The translations under genes and the position numbers were made by a program. From Arthrobacter_D sp015752045 (lineage in GTDB: Bacteria > Actinomycetota > Actinomycetes > Actinomycetales > Micrococcaceae): a stretch of 64,000 nucleotides of DNA. Shown here one piece after another: positions 49,086 through 58,289 of this stretch; the first letter of the stretch is position 1, and each line of letters starts with the position of its first letter. The notes beneath the pieces are model-generated. The model was given only the letters and a program-made list of their open reading frames with translations, did not search any database and was not told the DNA's origin. Location: NCBI RefSeq assembly GCF_015752045.1, contig NZ_JADOUS010000003.1:124001-188000 (forward strand), given 5' to 3'.

Positions 49086-51833
49086 GTGCCGACCAAGGCC
49101 ACGGACAAGAAGCACGGCAAGAAGCTCGTCATCGTTGAGTCCCCCAGCAAGATCAAGAGCATCTCGGGCTACCTCGGCGAGGGTTTCCAGGTCGCCGCGT
49201 CCATGGGGCACATCCGCGACCTCCCCCAGCCCTCCGACCTTCCGGCCGAGCTGAAGAAGTCGTCGGTGGGCAAGTTCGCGGTGGATCTCGACAAGGACTT
49301 CGAGCCCTACTACGTGGTCTCCCCGGACAAGCGGAAGACCGTCGCCGAGCTGAAGGCCGCCCTGAAGGACGCCGACGAGCTCTACCTGGCCACTGATAAC
49401 GACCGCGAGGGCGAGGCCATCGCCTGGCACCTGCTGCAGGTCCTGAAGCCGAAGGTCCCCGTCTACCGGCTGACCTTCGGCGAGATCACCAAGGAAGCGG
49501 TGACGCGCGCCATGGGTGAGCTGCGCGACGTCGACATCCCGATGGTCGACGCCCAGGAGACCCGGCGCATCCTCGACCGCCTCTACGGCTACGAGATCTC
49601 CCCGGTGCTGTGGCGCAAGGTGGCACGCGGCCTGTCCGCCGGCCGCGTGCAGTCCGTCGCGACCCGCCTCGTCGTGGAACGGGAACGTGAGCGCATGGCG
49701 TTCCGCACGGCGTCGTACTGGGACCTGACCGGCACCTTCACCCCCGAGGACGCGAGCAAGGGCAGCACCTTCCCCGCCAAGCTCGTGGCCGTCGACGGCA
49801 GCCGGATCGCCTCCGGCAAGGACTTCTCCGACCGCGGCGAGCTGAAGGCCGCCAGCGTGGTCCGGCTCGACGAGGAGGCCGCACGCTCGCTCGTCACCGG
49901 GCTCGAGAGTGCTGTCTTCGCGGTGCGCTCCGTCGAGACCAAGCCCTACACGCGCCGTCCCGCCGCACCGTTCACGACCTCGACCCTGCAGCAGGAGGCG
50001 GCCCGCAAGCTGCGCTTCAGCTCGAAGGTCACCATGCAGGTGGCGCAGCGGCTGTACGAGAACGGCTACATCACGTACATGCGTACCGACTCGTCGGCGC
50101 TCTCCGACCAGGCCATCAACGCCGCCCGGCGCCAGGCCTCGGAACTGTACGGTCCCGAATACGTGCCCGAGTCCCCGCGTGTCTACAAGGGCAAGGCCAA
50201 GAACGCGCAGGAGGCCCACGAGGCCATCCGCCCCTCCGGTGATTCCTTCCGGACCCCCGCGCAGGTCGCCCAGTCCCTGCGCGGCGACGAGTTCCGCCTC
50301 TACGAACTGATCTGGAAGCGCACCGTCGCCTCGCAGATGGCCGACGCCAAGGGCTCGACGGCGTCGCTGCGCCTCGGCGCGAAGAGCGCCGACGGCCGGG
50401 ACGCGGAATTCTCCGCCTCCGGCACCGTCATCACCTTCCGCGGCTTCATGGCCGCCTACGAGGAGGGCCGCGACGCCGGCCGCAACGAGGACGCCACGGA
50501 CGACGACGCCCAGGGCACGCGCCTGCCGAACGTCGTCAAGGGCGATGCGCTCGGCGCGGCGGCGATCGAGGCCCTCGGCCACGAGACGTCGCCGCCCCCG
50601 CGCTACACGGAGGCGTCGCTGGTCAAGGTGCTCGACGAGCGCGGCATCGGCCGTCCGTCGACGTATGCCGCGACGATGTCCACCATCATGGACCGCGGCT
50701 ACGTCCGCACCCGCGGGCAGGCCCTCGTGCCGAGCTGGATCGCGTTCTCGGTCGTCCGCCTGCTCGAGGAGCACTTCAACGACTACGTCGACTACGACTT
50801 CACCGCGGAGCTCGAGGAGGACCTCGACCGCATCTCGCGCGGCGAGGCGGGCCGGGTGGAATGGCTCAACCGCTTCTACTACGGCGACCGCAAGGACACC
50901 GGGCTGCACACCATCGTCAACGATCTCGGCGAGATCGACGCGCGGCGCATCAACTCGGTGGAGATCGCCGAGGGCATCACGCTGCGGGTGGGCAAGTTCG
51001 GGCCGTACCTCGAGAAGCCCCTGCCCGCCGACGCACCCGAGGGTACGGAGCCGCAGCGCGCCAACGTCCCCGAGGAGCTCGCGCCGGACGAGCTGACGGC
51101 GGAGAAGGCCATCGAACTGATGGAAGCCCCGACGTCCCAGGAGCGGGTCCTCGGCACCGACGCGGAGACGGGCCGGACCGTCGTGGCCCGTGACGGCCGG
51201 TACGGACCGTACGTGATCGAACTGATCACCGAGCCGACCGCGGAGGAACTGGCCGCCCAGCCGGTCGAGTACTTCAAGAACGGCAAGCCCAAGCCCCCGA
51301 AGAAGCCCGCGAAGGTCAAGCCGCGGACCGGGTCCCTCTTCACCTCCATGTCCGTGGACACCGTGAGCCTCGAGGACGCCCTGAAGCTCATGAACCTGCC
51401 GCGGGTCCTCGGCACGGACGAGGAGGGCAAGGAGGTCACGGTGCAGAACGGCCGGTTCGGCCCGTACCTGAAGAAGGGCAGCGACTCCCGCTCCATCGGC
51501 TCGGAGGAGGAGATCTTCACGATCACCCTCGAACAGGCGCTGGAGATCTACAAGCAGCCCAAGCAGCGCGGCGGCCGCGCCGTGACGCCGCCGCTGGCCG
51601 AATTCGGCGACGACCCCGTGAGCGAGAAGCCGATCGTGGTCAAGGACGGCCGGTTCGGCGCCTACATCACCGACGGCGACACCAACATCACGGTGCCGGG
51701 TTCGATGGCGATCGAGGAACTGACGCGTGAACAGGCGATCGACATGCTCGCCGAGAAGCGCGCAAAGGGTCCTGCCCCCAAGAAGACGACCAGGCGGGCG
51801 CCCGCGAAGCGCAAGGTCGCCGCAGGCAAGTAG
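49086..51833 (+). CDS. topA: DNA topoisomerase I
   Basis: 915 residues from GTG 49086, with AGGAG about five to seven bases upstream. Type IA enzyme: the TOPRIM domain has KLVIVESPSKIKSI and ATDNDREGEAIAWHL, and the catalytic Tyr331 lies in NGYITYMRTDSS. The active-site region ends with GIGRPSTYAATMSTI. The C-terminal ~300 residues carry four lysine-rich TopoI repeats (GRFGPYL/GRYGPYV motifs) and end in a Lys/Arg tail (KKTTRRAPAKRKVAAGK) typical of actinobacterial TopA. There are no zinc-finger Cys, also typical of this phylum. It relaxes negative supercoils. Confidence 0.97.
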   Translation: MPTKATDKKHGKKLVIVESPSKIKSISGYLGEGFQVAASMGHIRDLPQPSDLPAELKKSSVGKFAVDLDKDFEPYYVVSPDKRKTVAELKAALKDADELYLATDNDREGEAIAWHLLQVLKPKVPVYRLTFGEITKEAVTRAMGELRDVDIPMVDAQETRRILDRLYGYEISPVLWRKVARGLSAGRVQSVATRLVVERERERMAFRTASYWDLTGTFTPEDASKGSTFPAKLVAVDGSRIASGKDFSDRGELKAASVVRLDEEAARSLVTGLESAVFAVRSVETKPYTRRPAAPFTTSTLQQEAARKLRFSSKVTMQVAQRLYENGYITYMRTDSSALSDQAINAARRQASELYGPEYVPESPRVYKGKAKNAQEAHEAIRPSGDSFRTPAQVAQSLRGDEFRLYELIWKRTVASQMADAKGSTASLRLGAKSADGRDAEFSASGTVITFRGFMAAYEEGRDAGRNEDATDDDAQGTRLPNVVKGDALGAAAIEALGHETSPPPRYTEASLVKVLDERGIGRPSTYAATMSTIMDRGYVRTRGQALVPSWIAFSVVRLLEEHFNDYVDYDFTAELEEDLDRISRGEAGRVEWLNRFYYGDRKDTGLHTIVNDLGEIDARRINSVEIAEGITLRVGKFGPYLEKPLPADAPEGTEPQRANVPEELAPDELTAEKAIELMEAPTSQERVLGTDAETGRTVVARDGRYGPYVIELITEPTAEELAAQPVEYFKNGKPKPPKKPAKVKPRTGSLFTSMSVDTVSLEDALKLMNLPRVLGTDEEGKEVTVQNGRFGPYLKKGSDSRSIGSEEEIFTITLEQALEIYKQPKQRGGRAVTPPLAEFGDDPVSEKPIVVKDGRFGAYITDGDTNITVPGSMAIEELTREQAIDMLAEKRAKGPAPKKTTRRAPAKRKVAAGK

Positions 51834-51899
51834 CCCGCACGGCAGGGCACGGCAGGGCACACGAACGTTGGCGGGGGATGAGCTGGAAGCGCGGGAACA

Positions 51900-52913
51900 A
51901 TGCGGCTAGGCGTACTGGACATAGGCTCGAACACGGTGCATCTGCTCCTCGTGGATGCCCACCCCGGGGGGCGCCCCGTGCCTTTCGCGAGCCACAAGAG
52001 GCCCCTGCAGCTCGTCGCCTACCTGGATGAGGACGGCAGCATCTCGCGGCGGGGGCAGGACGAGCTGGTCGGTTTCGTCCGCGAGGCCCGCGAGTTCGCG
52101 GCAGGCCACGATGCAGAGGACTTCCTGGCGTTCTGCACCTCCGCGATCAGGGAGGCCGCCAACGGCAGGGAGGTCCTCGACCGCGTGCGCCGGGAGACCG
52201 GCGTCGACCTCCAGGAGCTGTCCGGGGACCAGGAGGCCGCGGTGACCTTCCAGGCCGTACGCCGCTGGTACGGCTGGGGCTCCGAGTCCATCCTCAACCT
52301 CGACATCGGCGGCGGCTCCTTCGAGATGGCGATGGGCACGGACGAGCTGCCCGAGGTGGCCCTCTCCGTCCCGCTCGGCGCGGGGAGGCTCACGCGCGAC
52401 TGGCTGCACGGGGACCCGCCGTCGGCCAAGAGCGTGAAGGAACTGCGCCGCTACATCCGGGCGACCCTGCGCGAGGCCGTGCCCCGGTTCGCCCACCTGG
52501 GCACACCGCACCTGGTCGCGGGCACGTCGAAGACCTTCCGCTCCCTGGCGCGGATCGCGGGGGCGGCGCCGTCCGCCGCCGGGCCGTTCGTCCGCCGGGA
52601 GCTGCGCCTCGAGGACCTCAGCCTGTGGACGAAGCGGCTGGCGGCCATGACCGTGGAGGACCGCACCCACCTGGACGGCGTCTCCGAGCTGCGCGCCCCG
52701 CAGGTGCTCGCCGGCGCGCTCGTCGCCGAGTCCGCGCTCGACCTGTTCGGCGTGCCGTCGATCAGCATCTGCCCGTGGGCGCTCCGCGAGGGACTGCTGC
52801 TGAGGCGCTTCGACACCAAGATGTTCGACGCCGACGAACCCCTGCCGGGCGCCGGGGTGGGCCACACCCAGCTCGATGCGACAGCACGCACCCCCGTCGC
52901 GCGGGGAGCCTGA
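51900..52913 (+). CDS. Ppx/GppA-type exopolyphosphatase or guanosine pentaphosphatase
   Basis: 337 residues from ATG 51900. Actin-like ASKHA fold: LGVLDIGSNTVHLLLVDAH (phosphate 1), FCTSAIREAANG, then LNLDIGGGSFEMAMG (phosphate 2) and VPLGAGRLTRDWL. It lacks the C-terminal HD-like domain of E. coli Ppx, so it is the short form such as Rv0496 (from memory, Ppx1). Expected activity is hydrolysis of short-chain polyphosphate or pppGpp. It is followed after two bases by the TIM-barrel gene and then proC, an order also found in mycobacteria. Confidence 0.9.
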   Translation: MRLGVLDIGSNTVHLLLVDAHPGGRPVPFASHKRPLQLVAYLDEDGSISRRGQDELVGFVREAREFAAGHDAEDFLAFCTSAIREAANGREVLDRVRRETGVDLQELSGDQEAAVTFQAVRRWYGWGSESILNLDIGGGSFEMAMGTDELPEVALSVPLGAGRLTRDWLHGDPPSAKSVKELRRYIRATLREAVPRFAHLGTPHLVAGTSKTFRSLARIAGAAPSAAGPFVRRELRLEDLSLWTKRLAAMTVEDRTHLDGVSELRAPQVLAGALVAESALDLFGVPSISICPWALREGLLLRRFDTKMFDADEPLPGAGVGHTQLDATARTPVARGA

Positions 52914-52914
52914 C

Positions 52915-53712
52915 ATGCCCCGCGCAGGCAGCCTGCCCTCGATCCCCGTCGCGCTCTCCAGCGCGTCGGTCTACCCGCTCGCGGTCCACGACGCCTTCGC
53001 GCTGGCCCAGGACCTCGGGTACGACGGCGTCGAGGTGATGGTCACCAACAACTCGGTGAGCCAGGACCCCAACCAGCTCTCCACGCTGAGCGAACGCTAC
53101 GAGCTCCCGATCCTCGCCATCCATGCTCCGACCCTGCTCCTGACCCAGCAGGTCTGGGGCAAGGCCTGGACGAAGATCGAGATGTCCGCGGCGATGGCCG
53201 CGGAGGTGGGTGCCACGACCGTCGTCACCCACCCGCCGTTCCGCTGGCAGAGCGGGTACGCCGAGGAGTTCCCCGAGGGCATCGCGCGCATCTCGACCGA
53301 GTACGGCGTCGACATCGCCGTCGAGAACATGTACCCGTGGAAGGTCCGGGGCCGCGAGGCGAAGGCCTACCTGCCGCACTGGAACCCGATCCCCGAGCCG
53401 TACGAGCGCATCACCTGGGACTTCTCGCACGCCGCGATCGCCGGCATGGACTCCTACGAGGAGATCCGGACACTCGGCAGCAGGCTCGCGCATGTGCATC
53501 TCACCGACGGCACCCCCAACGGCAGGGACGAGCACCTGCTCCCCGGCCAGGGGCAGCAGCGGTGCGCGGAGGCGCTGGGACACCTCGCGGAGTCGGCGTG
53601 GGACGGCGTGGTCGCCGTGGAGGTCAGCACACGCCGTGCCAAGGCCGCCGGGGAGCGCGAGGACTGGCTCGCGAAGACGCTGCGTTTCGCCCGGGAGCAC
53701 CTGGGCCACTGA
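52915..53712 (+). CDS. Sugar phosphate isomerase/epimerase-like TIM-barrel protein
   Basis: 265 residues from ATG 52915. AP-endonuclease family 2 fold: VALSSASVYPLAVHDAFALAQDLGYDGVEVM, then TTVVTHPPFRWQ, VDIAVENMYPW, TWDFSHAAIAG and LAHVHLTDGTPNGRDEHLLPGQG. The His, Glu and Asp of these segments form the usual metal site. Function uncharacterised; sugar or inositol isomerase activity is possible. From memory it matches Rv0498, between ppx1 and proC. Cotranscribed with ppx. Confidence 0.88.
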   Translation: MPRAGSLPSIPVALSSASVYPLAVHDAFALAQDLGYDGVEVMVTNNSVSQDPNQLSTLSERYELPILAIHAPTLLLTQQVWGKAWTKIEMSAAMAAEVGATTVVTHPPFRWQSGYAEEFPEGIARISTEYGVDIAVENMYPWKVRGREAKAYLPHWNPIPEPYERITWDFSHAAIAGMDSYEEIRTLGSRLAHVHLTDGTPNGRDEHLLPGQGQQRCAEALGHLAESAWDGVVAVEVSTRRAKAAGEREDWLAKTLRFAREHLGH

Positions 53713-53902
53713 CGGGCCGCGCCGTCGACCGAGGATTCGAACACGGACTTGAACGAGGAATGGCGCCGATGGACGGTCCGGATGGTGGGGGAGCCATCCG
53801 GTGCCACCGACGCCGGGCCGGATCAGGAAGTTCCGGCCGCATCACTCGCACCCTTATGAGGTAGTCGCAACACTAGGGCTCCTCCTTGTGCCCCACCACG
53901 GA

Positions 53903-53922
53903 ACAGGCTGACAGTAGCCTGT
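53903..53922. promoter_or_regulatory. Operator-like palindrome overlapping proC -10
   Basis: ACAGGCT (53903-53909) and AGCCTGT (53916-53922) are perfect inverted half-sites with a six-base spacer. A TAGCCT -10 (53915-53920) lies inside the site, so a bound dimer would block transcription of proC. Confidence 0.55.
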
Positions 53923-53946
53923 GAGGCCCCGTGGCAGGATGGGACC

Positions 53947-54801
53947 ATGACTACCCAGGGCACCCCGCGCATCGCCTTCCTCGGCTGCGGATCCATGAAC
54001 GAATCCATCCTGGGCGGCCTCCTCGCCGCCGGCCTCGACCCCGAGCGGGTCACCGCGACGGTACGACGCGCCGAACGTGCGGCGGAGCTCCGGCAGCGGC
54101 ACGGCGTCACGGCGTTCGCCACGACGGACGACGACGCCGCGAACACCACCGCCGTGCAGGATGCCGACATCGTCATCCTCGGGGTGAAACCCGCGGGTAC
54201 CGTCGCGCTCGCCCGTGAGATCGGACCGTCCCTGAAGCCGGCCGCCGTCGTCCTCAGCGTCGCCGCCGCCGTCTCGATCGCGATGATCGAGGCGGTCCTG
54301 CCCGACGGTCAACCCGTGATCCGCTCGATGCCCAACACCCCGTCGCGGGTCGGCAGGGGAGTGCTGTCGATCTCCGCCGGGACCGCGGCCGGCCCCGAGC
54401 AGATGGCGCAGGCCCGGGACCTCCTGGCCGCCGCCGGGATGGTCGTCGAGATCCCCGAGGACCAGGTGGACGCCCTCTCCGCCGTCAGCGGGTCCGGACC
54501 GGCCTACGCGTTCTACCTGGCGGAGGCCATGGCCGCCGCCGGCGTCGCGCTGGGCCTCGACGCCGGACTGGCCGCGCTGATCGCCCGGGAGACCGTTGCG
54601 GGCGCGGGCTTCATGCTGGCCGAGGACGGCGCCGACGCAGCCGCCCTCCGCCGCGCCGTGACCAGCCCCAACGGCACCACGCAGAGCGCCATCGAGACCT
54701 TCGACGAGCGGGGCCTTCCCGGCATCGTCGCGGACGGGGCACGCGCCGCCACGGAGCGCGCCGCGGAGATCACCCGCGAACTGACGCTTCCTGCCGGCTG
54801 A
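53947..54801 (+). CDS. proC: Pyrroline-5-carboxylate reductase
   Basis: 284 residues. Last step of proline biosynthesis, NAD(P)H reduction of pyrroline-5-carboxylate. The Rossmann start RIAFLGCGSMNESILGGLLAAGL, then VILGVKPAG and IRSMPNTPSRVGRGV; the C-terminal domain has VSGSGPAYAFYLAEAMAAAGVALGLD and TSPNGTTQSAIETFDERGL. All catalytic and dimer motifs are present. Its 3' end overlaps the convergent glycosyltransferase gene by 32 bases, so transcripts are antisense there. Confidence 0.97.
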   Translation: MTTQGTPRIAFLGCGSMNESILGGLLAAGLDPERVTATVRRAERAAELRQRHGVTAFATTDDDAANTTAVQDADIVILGVKPAGTVALAREIGPSLKPAAVVLSVAAAVSIAMIEAVLPDGQPVIRSMPNTPSRVGRGVLSISAGTAAGPEQMAQARDLLAAAGMVVEIPEDQVDALSAVSGSGPAYAFYLAEAMAAAGVALGLDAGLAALIARETVAGAGFMLAEDGADAAALRRAVTSPNGTTQSAIETFDERGLPGIVADGARAATERAAEITRELTLPAG

Positions 54802-56074
54802 CGGGTCGGAGGGACCACAGGATCAGCAGGGCCACCGGCAGGACCACCCCCAGGCCGGTGAAGAGCCGCAGCGACAGCGATCCCTCACCGGAGACCGTGC
54901 CGGTCAGCGTGAGGGTGACGGTGATCGAGGAGAACATCATCACCGGCACCAGGAGCGCCAGCAGCGCCCGGCCGAGCACGCGTCGGCTGCCCGCCTGCCG
55001 CCGGGCGAGGACCCAGCCTGCCGGGAACACCAGGGCGATCCACACCCAGTGGTGGAACCACGAGATGGGCGAGATCGCGAGCATGACGACGGCGTTGGCG
55101 GCGATCGCCCGCAGCCTGTCGCCGTCCTCGTCCGCCCGCCGGATCGCCAGGTAGCCGACCGCGATGACCGCCAGGGACGCCAGGATCCAGACGGGGCGCT
55201 GCACGGCCTCGGCCAGGCCGGACTGGGCCACGATGGAGTTCAGGGACACGTTGTAGAGATCGGCGGTCGCCCCCACCCGCGAGGCGTCGAAGAGCGCATC
55301 CAGCCAGAAGATCGCCGACTCGCGGGGCGCCAGGAACCAGCCGACGGCCACCGTCGCGGCGAAGGACACCGCCAGCCAGGCCAGAGACCGCCAGTCACGG
55401 CGCGCGAGGAACACCAGCCCGAAGGCGAGCGGTGTCAGCTTGATCCCGGCGGCGATGCCGATGAGCACGCCCGAGGGAAGCCTGGTGGAGCGCAGCAGGT
55501 CGGCGAGGATCAGCACCATCAGGAGGGCGTTGACCTGGCCGAATCCGAGGCCCTCACGCCACGGCCCGCTGACGCCGATGAGCAGCACGGCGATCAGGAC
55601 GGCGGCGGTCCCCCGCCGGTCGGCCCGGGTCCCCACCACCTTCGCCATCACCCCCGAAGCGCGCAGGTAGCGCACGACGACGACCGCCACGCCCACGAGG
55701 CAGGCGCAGGTCAGGGCGGTCACGATCCCCAGGGCCAGGGCCTCCGGAACGAGCGCGAGGGGCACGAAGAGGAGGGCCGCGAAGGGCGGGTAGGTGAAGG
55801 GCAGGCCCCGGGTGTCGGTCTGGATCAGGGCGTCGTCGTAGAGTTCCTTGTCGCCTGCGCGGCCGAGCAGCGCGAGGGCGCCCTCGCGGTACACCGAGAG
55901 GTCGAGGCCGTGGATCCGGGCGGCGAGCACGACGACGGCGAGCACGAGCGCGCCGCCGAACCCGGCGGCCCACCACGGACCGGCCGCCGATCGCGCAGCT
56001 GCGGCGGGTGGTCGACGGCGGGACCCGCCAGGGCCGCGCATCCGCCCCGCCGGCGTCCCCGTGGTCTCCTCCAT
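54770..56074 (-). CDS. GT87-family (DUF2029) polyprenyl-phosphate mannosyltransferase-like protein
   Basis: 434 residues from ATG 56074 with about ten transmembrane helices. Features: an early Asp-containing loop (HGLDLSVYREGALAL, catalytic Asp region), then PFTYPPFAALLFVPLAL, GFGQVNALLMVLI, then GIAAGIKLTPLAFGLVFLARRDWR and SPISWFHHWVW near the end. These match GT87 alpha-mannosyltransferases of actinobacteria that use polyprenyl-phosphate-mannose to build lipoglycans. Acts in the cytoplasmic membrane with its active site outside. Same strand as and just downstream of the potassium-uptake genes. Confidence 0.87.
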   Translation of the reverse strand: MEETTGTPAGRMRGPGGSRRRPPAAAARSAAGPWWAAGFGGALVLAVVVLAARIHGLDLSVYREGALALLGRAGDKELYDDALIQTDTRGLPFTYPPFAALLFVPLALVPEALALGIVTALTCACLVGVAVVVVRYLRASGVMAKVVGTRADRRGTAAVLIAVLLIGVSGPWREGLGFGQVNALLMVLILADLLRSTRLPSGVLIGIAAGIKLTPLAFGLVFLARRDWRSLAWLAVSFAATVAVGWFLAPRESAIFWLDALFDASRVGATADLYNVSLNSIVAQSGLAEAVQRPVWILASLAVIAVGYLAIRRADEDGDRLRAIAANAVVMLAISPISWFHHWVWIALVFPAGWVLARRQAGSRRVLGRALLALLVPVMMFSSITVTLTLTGTVSGEGSLSLRLFTGLGVVLPVALLILWSLRPVSRQEASVRG

Positions 56075-56078
56075 GCGG

Positions 56079-56747
56079 CTAGGGCCGGCCGGCGAAACGC
56101 TCGAGCAGGTCCACGTGCCCGGACACGATCAGCATGTCGCGGCCGGACACCTTGGTGTCGGGGCGTGCGTAGGTGAAGTCCTCGCCCGGCGACTTCACGC
56201 CGACGACGGTGACGCCGTACTTCGACCGCACCGAGGACTCCGCGAGCGTGAAGCCCTGGGTCTCCTTCGGTGGGTACATCTTCACGATCGCGAAGCCGTC
56301 GTCGAACTCGATGAAGTCCAGCATGCGGCCGCCGACCAGGTGCGCGGCGCGCTGGCCGGCGTCGGCCTCCGGGTAGATCACGTGGTTGGCGCCGATGCGC
56401 TTGAGGATCTTGCCGTGCGAGGGCGTGATCGCCTTGACCCACAGGTGGTCGATGCCGAGGTCCACGAGGTTGGCGGTGATGAGCACGCTCGACTCGATCG
56501 AGGTGCCGACCCCGACGACGGCGGCCGAGAACTCCTGGGCGCCGAGCTGGCGGAGGGCGTCCAGGTTCGTCGCGTCGGCCTCGACCACGTGCGTGAGGAT
56601 GCCCGAGAACTTCTGCACGAGCTGGGGGTCCCGTTCGATCGCCAGGACCTCCCGCCCCTGGCGGACGAGCTGTTCTGCGGTCGCCGCACCGAACCGGCCG
56701 AGGCCGATCACGAGGACGGGTGCGTTGTGGGCGGGTCTTTCAGCCAA
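56079..56747 (-). CDS. ktrA: KtrA/TrkA-type RCK regulatory subunit of potassium channel
   Basis: 222 residues from TTG 56747, chosen because the Rossmann strand VLVIGLGRFGAATAEQL needs this start and GAGAGG lies seven bases upstream. The RCK-N domain binds NAD(H) or ATP/ADP (LAIERDPQLVQ, DATNLDALRQLGAQE); an RCK-C domain follows (EDFTYARPDTKVSGRDMLIVSG). It forms a cytosolic ring gating the TrkH/KtrB channel encoded immediately upstream, and the two genes overlap by eight bases. Confidence 0.93.
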   Translation of the reverse strand: MAERPAHNAPVLVIGLGRFGAATAEQLVRQGREVLAIERDPQLVQKFSGILTHVVEADATNLDALRQLGAQEFSAAVVGVGTSIESSVLITANLVDLGIDHLWVKAITPSHGKILKRIGANHVIYPEADAGQRAAHLVGGRMLDFIEFDDGFAIVKMYPPKETQGFTLAESSVRSKYGVTVVGVKSPGEDFTYARPDTKVSGRDMLIVSGHVDLLERFAGRP

Positions 56748-58152
56748 TGATCGGCCTCTCGTCGGGGTAGCGGTAGAGCGTGCTGCGTTGCCTTAGCGCG
56801 AGGGCCGAGGCGAGGGTGATGGTGCCCATGCGTCCGGCGAACATCAGGGCGGACAGGACGTATTTTCCTTCGGGGGGCAATTCGGCGCTCAGGTTGGTGC
56901 TGAGCCCGACGGTCGCGAAGGCGGAGATCACCTCGAAGACCACCTTGTCCAGGGGTTCGTCGGAGATCGCGAGGATGAGCCCGCTCGCGAGCAGCACGAG
57001 CGTGGCCCCCATGAAGATCACGGAGATCGCGACGCGCATCGCCTCGTGGGGGATGGTGCGGCCCCACGCGCGGACGTCGGAGTCGCCGCGGGCCTCGGCC
57101 ACGATGGCGAGGAACATGACGGCGATCGTGGTCACCTTGATGCCGCCGGCGGTCGAGGCGGAGCCTCCTCCGGCGAACATCAGGGCGTCCGTCAGGAGCA
57201 TGGTGGTCGTGTTCATGTCGGTCTGGTCCACGAGGTTGAACCCGCCGGAGCGCGTCATGACCGAGGCGAAGAGGGAATGGATGGTCTTGTCGGCGAAGCT
57301 GAGGCCCGCGATCGTGCGGTCGTTCTCCCACTCGAGGAAGCCCCAGGCGAACGTCCCGGCCACGAGCAGGATCAGTGAGACGAACACCGTGAGCTTGGCG
57401 TGCAGCGTCCACTTGCTGAAGCGGTGGCGCACCTGCACGAGGACCATGATCACCGGGAAGCCGAGGCTCCCGAGGAACACCCCGACCATGAGCGGGGTCA
57501 GGATCCACAGGTCCGTCTCGTACGGGACCAGGCCGTCGCTGTGCGGGGTGAAGCCCGCGTTGTTGAAGGCGGAGATGGAGTAGAAGATGCCGTGCCAGAC
57601 GGCCTGCCACCAGGGCTCTCCCAGGAGCATGAAGCGCGGGATGAGCACGACGGCGAGGACGATCTCGATCAGTACCGACGTCGTGATGACGATCCGCAGC
57701 AGCGTGCCGATCTCGCCGAGGCGGCTCGCGTTGTTGAGCGCCTCCTGGGCCAGCAGCTTGCCGCGCACCCCGAGCCGCTTGCTCACGATCAGCGCGAGCA
57801 GCGAGGCCAGCGTGAGCGTTCCGAGCCCGCCGATGAAGATGCCCAGCAGGATCACCAGCTGGCCGAAGAAGGACCAGTGGGCGGCCGTGGACACCACGGT
57901 GAGGCCCGTGACGCACACGGCGGACACCGCCGTGAAGAAGGCGTCGTGCAGCGGGGTCACGGTACCGCTGGCGGCGGACATCGGCAGGCTCAGCAGTGCG
58001 GTGAACACCAGGATCACGGCGGTGAAGATGAAGAGGGCGAGGCGTGCGGGCGAGCTGTTCGCGAAGGAGTCGGCGAAGTCGCGGATCGAGGCCAGCAGCC
58101 TGATGTACCCGCGGCGATCGTCCGTCAGCCATCGCGGCTGTTGACCTACCAT
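56740..58152 (-). CDS. ktrB: TrkH/KtrB-type potassium uptake channel subunit
   Basis: 470 residues from ATG 58152. Four M1-P-M2 repeats with selectivity-filter glycines: SAVCVTGLTVV, SAFNNAGFTPH, TRSGGFNLVD and SAFATVGLSTN. Long N-terminal cytoplasmic stretch of about 40 residues. Length (about 450-470) fits KtrB. Together with KtrA it takes up K+ (Na+- or H+-coupled) across the cytoplasmic membrane. First gene of a ktrB-ktrA unit followed, three to four bases on, by the GT87 gene. Confidence 0.94.
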   Translation of the reverse strand: MVGQQPRWLTDDRRGYIRLLASIRDFADSFANSSPARLALFIFTAVILVFTALLSLPMSAASGTVTPLHDAFFTAVSAVCVTGLTVVSTAAHWSFFGQLVILLGIFIGGLGTLTLASLLALIVSKRLGVRGKLLAQEALNNASRLGEIGTLLRIVITTSVLIEIVLAVVLIPRFMLLGEPWWQAVWHGIFYSISAFNNAGFTPHSDGLVPYETDLWILTPLMVGVFLGSLGFPVIMVLVQVRHRFSKWTLHAKLTVFVSLILLVAGTFAWGFLEWENDRTIAGLSFADKTIHSLFASVMTRSGGFNLVDQTDMNTTTMLLTDALMFAGGGSASTAGGIKVTTIAVMFLAIVAEARGDSDVRAWGRTIPHEAMRVAISVIFMGATLVLLASGLILAISDEPLDKVVFEVISAFATVGLSTNLSAELPPEGKYVLSALMFAGRMGTITLASALALRQRSTLYRYPDERPIIG

Positions 58153-58275
58153 TGACGTCCGCTCTGCCCTGTCCGCTGGTCCTTCCGCCGAACTGGCGCA
58201 TAACCATGCCTGATTTGTCCCTTGCAGTAGTAAAGCATCTCACCGGTGTGCGTCGTCGGAATATCCCGCATCGCG

Positions 58276-58289
58276 TAGCCTTTCAGGAA
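58276..58289 (+). promoter_or_regulatory. -10 element for leaderless acuC-like gene
   Basis: TAGCCT at 58276-58281 ends seven bases before the ATG at 58289. The bases between (TTCAGGA) contain only a weak AGGA lying directly at the start, so a leaderless transcript is likely. Confidence 0.45.
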
